DNA of 64,000 nt from Wenzhouxiangellaceae bacterium (GTDB taxonomy: Bacteria; Pseudomonadota; Gammaproteobacteria; Xanthomonadales; Wenzhouxiangellaceae): the NCBI GenBank assembly GCA_007695005.1, contig REEQ01000051.1:16822-80821 (forward strand), read 5' to 3'. Below, piece after piece: positions 59,451 through 64,000 of the stretch. Under the pieces are notes generated by a model, which was given only the letters and a program-made list of their open reading frames with translations, did no database searches and had not been told where the DNA came from. The position numbers were made by a program, and so were the translations under genes. Each line of letters begins with the position of its first letter. Position 1 is the stretch's first letter.

Positions 59451-60329
59451 TCAGGCGCCCTGGGACAGCACCCTGATGCGCTCTTCCAGCGGCGGATGAC
59501 TCATCATCAGTCGTTTCAGACCATCACCTACGCGCCCACTGATCCCGAAGGCCTCGACCGATTCCGGCAGACTGCTGGCCGCGCTGCCCGCCTGCAATCG
59601 ACGCAGGGCTGCAATCATGTTGGCCCGTCCGGCCAGCTGGGCACCACCGGCATCGGCCCGAAACTCACGCCAACGCGAAAACGCCATTACGATCATGCTG
59701 GCCAGAATACCCAGCACCATCTGCAAAACGATCACCGAAATGAAGTAGCCGGGACCGTAGGCGCGGTCACTGCGAAACACGACTCGGTCGATCAGCTGGC
59801 CCAGAATACGGGACAGGAACAGGACAAAAGTATTGAGCACCCCCTGGATGAGGGTCAAAGTGACCATGTCGCCGTTGGCAACATGCGCCACTTCATGACC
59901 CAGCACCGCCTCAACTTCGTTCGGGCGCATGTTGCGCAGCAGGCCGGTACTGACCGCAACAAGCGCATTGTTGCGAGACGCGCCAGTGGCAAAGGCATTG
60001 GGCTCGGGCGCATCATAAATGGCGACATCAGGCATGCCGATCCCGGCCGCTTTGGCCTGGCGGGCCACGGTCTCCACCAACCAGCGCTCGGTCTGGCCAT
60101 TGGCCTGATTGATCACGCGCGCCCGGGTCGATCGCAGCGCCATCGATTTCGAAAGCATCAAAGACAAAAAGGCGCCGCCCATGCCGAAGATCAGCGCAAA
60201 ACCCAGCGTCCAGGCCAGGTTGACACTGATACCCTGGCTTACCAGCCAGGGCTCCAGCAGCGTCATGACGATACCCAGCACAACCAGCACGGCCAGGTTG
60301 GTACCAATCAGAAGAGCAAAACCTCGCAT
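59451..60329 (-). CDS. htpX: Protease HtpX
   Basis: MRGFALLIGTNLAVLVVLG; VLGHEVAHVANGDMVTLTLIQGVLNTFVLFLSRI; start refined to 60329. Confidence 0.96.
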   Translation of the reverse strand: MRGFALLIGTNLAVLVVLGIVMTLLEPWLVSQGISVNLAWTLGFALIFGMGGAFLSLMLSKSMALRSTRARVINQANGQTERWLVETVARQAKAAGIGMPDVAIYDAPEPNAFATGASRNNALVAVSTGLLRNMRPNEVEAVLGHEVAHVANGDMVTLTLIQGVLNTFVLFLSRILGQLIDRVVFRSDRAYGPGYFISVIVLQMVLGILASMIVMAFSRWREFRADAGGAQLAGRANMIAALRRLQAGSAASSLPESVEAFGISGRVGDGLKRLMMSHPPLEERIRVLSQGA

Positions 60330-60365
60330 GGTCTTCAGTCTCACGATGTCAGAAGCTGAGGAGTA

Positions 60366-60394
60366 AAATGGCGTCATCCGACCGGCATTGCAAG
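60366..60394 (-). promoter_or_regulatory. Sigma32-like heat-shock promoter for htpX
   Basis: Minus strand CTTGCAA-N14-CGCCATTT versus consensus CTTGAAA-N13/14-CCCCATNT; 36 nt upstream of the htpX ATG. Confidence 0.7.
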
Positions 60395-60414
60395 CCCAAC
60401 TCGAACTGCCCGGG

Positions 60415-61302
60415 ATGAACACCAGAGCCAGCGCGTACCGCGGTCGCTTTGCGCCCTCGCCTACCGGTGAACTCCACTTCGGATCACTGGTGGCCGCGCT
60501 CGGCAGCTTTCTGCAGGCGCGATCCAGGGGTGGACGATGGCTGGTCCGGATCGAAGACATCGACCCGCCGCGCGAAGTTCCCGGCGCCGCTGCCAGCCAG
60601 CTCAAGACACTGGCCGAATTCGGCCTGACCTCCGATGAGCCGGTGCTTTACCAAAGCCAGCTGGGCAAAGGCCACCTGCAGGCACTGACGGCCTTGCTGC
60701 AATCCGGCCAGGCATTTCACTGCGCCTGCAGCCGGCGAGAGCTGCCGGACAGCGGCATCTATCCCGGCACCTGCCGCAACGGTCTGCCAACAGGCCGCAG
60801 GGCTCGCAGCGTCCGGGCCCGTGCGAAGCACCAGGACATCAGCTTTATCGATGGCATCCAGGGTCCGCAGTCCCAGAATCCCGGCCTACAAAGCGGGGAC
60901 TTCGTCATTCGGCGGGCCGATGGCCTGATTGCCTACCAGCTCGCCGTCGTTGTCGACGATGCCAACGCCGGCATTACCGAGGTCGTTCGGGGCGCTGACC
61001 TGATCGAATCCACGGCTCGCCAGATTCAACTGTACCGCTACCTCGGTTGGCCGGTGCCGGCTTACGCACATCTGCCGCTGATTGTCGACGACAATGGCGA
61101 AAAGCTGTCGAAATCCAGTGGCTCCGATCCGATCAGGCGCTATCGGCACATCATCGCGCTGCGCCTGGCACTGCGCGCCCTTGGTCACGAACCCCCTGCA
61201 GGCCACAAGTCGCTGGATTCGATACTGACATGGGCGCAGCGGCGTTGGCAGCTTGAACGCGTACCAGTGGGACCGTCTGCGATCGGGGTTCAACCGGGCT
61301 GA
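60415..61302 (+). CDS. gluQRS: tRNA glutamyl-Q(34) synthetase
   Basis: YRGRFAPSPTGELHFGSLVAALGSFLQAR; zinc site CACSRRELPDSGIYPGTC; EKLSKSSGSDPI; start 60415 or 60388. Confidence 0.95.
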   Translation: MNTRASAYRGRFAPSPTGELHFGSLVAALGSFLQARSRGGRWLVRIEDIDPPREVPGAAASQLKTLAEFGLTSDEPVLYQSQLGKGHLQALTALLQSGQAFHCACSRRELPDSGIYPGTCRNGLPTGRRARSVRARAKHQDISFIDGIQGPQSQNPGLQSGDFVIRRADGLIAYQLAVVVDDANAGITEVVRGADLIESTARQIQLYRYLGWPVPAYAHLPLIVDDNGEKLSKSSGSDPIRRYRHIIALRLALRALGHEPPAGHKSLDSILTWAQRRWQLERVPVGPSAIGVQPG

Positions 61303-61353
61303 TGGTTGCCGCTATACTGCCCGGCACGTTCTCTGAAGCCTGACTCCATAGCG

Positions 61354-62313
61354 ATGAACCCCAGTTATCTGGACTTCGAGCAGCCGATTGCCGAACTGGA
61401 AGCCAAGATTCACGAGCTGCGCAACGTCGGCAGCGATAACGCCCTGAATATCGAGGAAGAGATCCGGCGCCTGGAAGAAAAGTGCCGCGAGCGCACGGCC
61501 GCAATTTTCTCCGGCCTCAGCGAGTGGCAGATTTCGCAGCTCGCCCGTCATCCCCAGCGACCCTATACGCTGGACTATATTCCGATGATATTCAATCGCT
61601 TCGAAGAGCTGCACGGTGATCGGCACTACGGCGACGATCACGCCATTGTTGGCGGCCTGGGCAGCCTGGAAGGACGCGGCGTGGTCGTGATCGGGCATCA
61701 GAAAGGGCGCGATACCAAGGAAAAGGTGCAGCGCAATTTCGGCATGCCCAGACCCGAGGGTTATCGCAAGGCGCTGCGCCTGATGGAGCTGGCAGAGCGC
61801 TTCGGTCTGCCGATCATCACCTTCATCGACACACCCGGCGCCTACCCCGGCGTCGGAGCCGAGGAGCGCGGTCAGTCCGAGGCCATCGCCAAGAACCTTA
61901 AGGTGATGGCCCGTCTCAAGGTGCCGATCATCTGCAACATCATCGGCGAGGGCGGCTCCGGCGGCGCGCTGGCGATTGGTGTCGGAGATCGAACCAACAT
62001 GCTTGAATACAGCATTTATTCGGTCATTTCACCCGAGGGCTGCGCTTCTATCCTGTGGAAAGATGCGGCTCGAGCTGAAACCGCCGCCGAGGCGCTCGGT
62101 CTGACCGCCCGGAGGCTGAAGGAACTTGGCCTGGTAGACAAGCTGATCAAGGAGCCGCTGGGCGGTGCCCATCGCTCCCCACAGCGCGTGGCCGTCAAGC
62201 TTCGCGAAACCATTGTCGCCCAGCTCGACCGCCTCTCCAACTTCACCACTGAAGAATTGCTGGACAACCGCTACCAGCGCCTGATGAGCTTCGGCGCCTT
62301 CGAGCGCGGATGA
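61354..62313 (+). CDS. accA: Acetyl-CoA carboxylase carboxyltransferase subunit alpha
   Basis: [64 protein letters not shown]; start refined to 61354. Confidence 0.97.
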   Translation: MNPSYLDFEQPIAELEAKIHELRNVGSDNALNIEEEIRRLEEKCRERTAAIFSGLSEWQISQLARHPQRPYTLDYIPMIFNRFEELHGDRHYGDDHAIVGGLGSLEGRGVVVIGHQKGRDTKEKVQRNFGMPRPEGYRKALRLMELAERFGLPIITFIDTPGAYPGVGAEERGQSEAIAKNLKVMARLKVPIICNIIGEGGSGGALAIGVGDRTNMLEYSIYSVISPEGCASILWKDAARAETAAEALGLTARRLKELGLVDKLIKEPLGGAHRSPQRVAVKLRETIVAQLDRLSNFTTEELLDNRYQRLMSFGAFERG

Positions 62314-63620
62314 GCGAGCTGGCCGACAGCTGCTGGCCGCCCGTCCCGGAAGCCAGTGACTACCCCGGCCGTGGTCGAATACTGATTGCTTTCTCTGGCG
62401 GCGCCGACTCGGTCTGCCTCGCCGCCCAGGTCGCCCGCTCCGGCACCACGCGCACGCTGCTGGCCGTGCATGTCGACCACGGGCTCGACCCAGACAGCGC
62501 TGAACGTTCCGAAAGAGCGTGCGAACTCGCCGCTGGGCTGGGGCTGCAGTTCAGGCTGGAGCGATTGGCGCTGGGCAGGGGCAACGAGGCCGTGGCGCGC
62601 CGTGCACGCTACCAGGTATTCGAGAAACTGCTTGGGGAAGAAGAGCTGTTGCTGACCGGCCACCATGCCGACGACCAGGCCGAAACCATCCTGTTGCGCC
62701 TGCTGCGCGGTGCCGGCCCACAGGGTCTGGCCGGCATTCCGCGCCAGCGCAGTCTGGGGCGTGGCTGGGTGTTTCGTCCGCTGCTGGCCTGGTCACGTGG
62801 CAGCATTTTAAGCTGGCTCAACCAGCACGGCCTGAGCTGGCAGGATGACCCGACCAATACCGATCTAAGCATAGACCGCAACTTTCTCCGTCACCGCATT
62901 GTGCCGCTGCTCGAATCTCGCTGGCCGGGGTTGCGTCAGCGTCTGGGCCGCAGCGCCGCGCTGGGTGCCGGAGCCGTTGAGGCACTGGACTGGCTTGCCG
63001 AAGAAGATCTGCAGGTCGTGCAAATCGACCGCTACCGCCTGGACCTGCAAGCTCTGTTGGCCCTGAATCGATTCCGCCAGGGTCAGGTGCTCCGATACTG
63101 GTGCATCCAGCACGCGCTCAGCCCTCCCCCGGCCAGTCAGCTCGACAGTTTCATCGATCAGATGGGTCAGGCTCGTGCTGATCGACAGCCGCGTCTGCAA
63201 CTCGGATCACGCGTGCTCAGTTGCTGGCGAGGGCATATCTGGATGGACCGCGACTATCCCGAGTTTGCCTCGTGGCAGACGAACTGGTCAGGCTTGGGCA
63301 TGCTGGCCTTGCCGGGGCGACTCGGCAGCCTGGCTTTGCGCGGTGGAGAAGCGCCATTTTCGAACTTGCTGCAGGTCCGTCTCGGCCGCCAGGGTGAGCG
63401 CATCGCGCTGCCCGGACGCTGCGGTCGTCACGCGCTCAATCAGCTGATGGCCGAGGCTGGCATCCCGCCCTGGCAGCGACGGCTGTGGCCGCGTCTGGAA
63501 CTTGACGGGGAACTTGTTGCTGTCGGCACGAGATGGCTGGCCGACGGTTTTCGCGAGCTGCTGGCTCAGCGTCAGGTGGCGCTGGAGTGGCGTGATCGCC
63601 CTGCTGAATTGAGCGGATAG
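62310..63620 (+). CDS. tilS: tRNA(Ile)-lysidine synthase
   Basis: [71 protein letters not shown]. Confidence 0.96.
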   Translation: MSELADSCWPPVPEASDYPGRGRILIAFSGGADSVCLAAQVARSGTTRTLLAVHVDHGLDPDSAERSERACELAAGLGLQFRLERLALGRGNEAVARRARYQVFEKLLGEEELLLTGHHADDQAETILLRLLRGAGPQGLAGIPRQRSLGRGWVFRPLLAWSRGSILSWLNQHGLSWQDDPTNTDLSIDRNFLRHRIVPLLESRWPGLRQRLGRSAALGAGAVEALDWLAEEDLQVVQIDRYRLDLQALLALNRFRQGQVLRYWCIQHALSPPPASQLDSFIDQMGQARADRQPRLQLGSRVLSCWRGHIWMDRDYPEFASWQTNWSGLGMLALPGRLGSLALRGGEAPFSNLLQVRLGRQGERIALPGRCGRHALNQLMAEAGIPPWQRRLWPRLELDGELVAVGTRWLADGFRELLAQRQVALEWRDRPAELSG

Positions 63621-63714
63621 GCGCCCGCAAATGGCCGCGCAAGAGGGCGGACTTCTGTTGATTTGAGAATCGCACGCTGGCACTGGCAGGCGACGCCGGG
63701 TACCATTGCCGGCC

Positions 63715-64000
63715 ATGAGCAAAAATCCTTCCAAGACCAACCAAACCGAACCGGATTTCGAGTCAGCGATGCAGCAGCTCGAGGCTCTGGTTGAGCACCT
63801 GGAATCCGGCGAGCTGGGACTGGCTGAGTCAATGAGTCACTTCGAGCAGGGCATCCGGCTGAGCAAGCAATGCCACGCCTTGCTCGAGCACGCCCGGCAG
63901 TCGATCGAAGTGCTGTCCGACCCGGAAGATGAATCCAGTGCCAGTGCCATCAGGCTCAGCGAGGACGAGAATCGGAACGACGATCAGACCGGCGATCAGA
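63715..64000 (+). CDS. xseB: Exodeoxyribonuclease VII small subunit (runs off window end)
   Basis: MSKNPSKTNQTEPDFESAMQQLEALVEHLESGELGLAESMSHFEQGIRLSKQCHALLEHARQSIEVL; no stop before window end, so absent from the ORF track. Confidence 0.93.
   Translation, partial: MSKNPSKTNQTEPDFESAMQQLEALVEHLESGELGLAESMSHFEQGIRLSKQCHALLEHARQSIEVLSDPEDESSASAIRLSEDENRNDDQTGDQ

Overview
The window is a GC-rich gammaproteobacterial chromosome segment of about 64 kb. Gene content and order fit a Chromatiales/Xanthomonadales-like lineage, but taxonomy is inference only. It is mostly dense housekeeping DNA: dnaE; htpG - voltage-gated Na+ channel - hslR; M23 peptidase/bactofilin; rpsP-rimM-trmD-rplS; DUF1800/DUF1501; ggt; coaD/rsmD; ftsY/mutY; an RND efflux block; yggX; tRNA-Phe; prmC; coaE; an EF-G-like GTPase; serA; sodC; a TRZ/ATZ-ubiG-gph-hslO run; efp/epmB; a FimX-like signalling protein; htpX; gluQRS; accA; tilS; and xseB, truncated by the window end. 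I saw no CRISPR array, prophage, integrase or intact transposase. The best leads are: (1) a probable sigma32-driven operon placing a bacterial voltage-gated sodium channel between two heat-shock genes, htpG and hslR, with overlapping reading frames; (2) a second sigma32-like promoter in front of htpX; (3) three dispersed-repeat-like palindromes, two of which supply the stop codons of neighbouring genes; (4) two c-di-GMP-type proteins with degenerate active-site motifs; (5) a squalene/phytoene-synthase-like protein lacking its first Asp-rich motif; (6) synteny breaks (dnaE vs accA-tilS, mutY vs yggX). All assignments come from reading the sequence and family knowledge. No database search was run.
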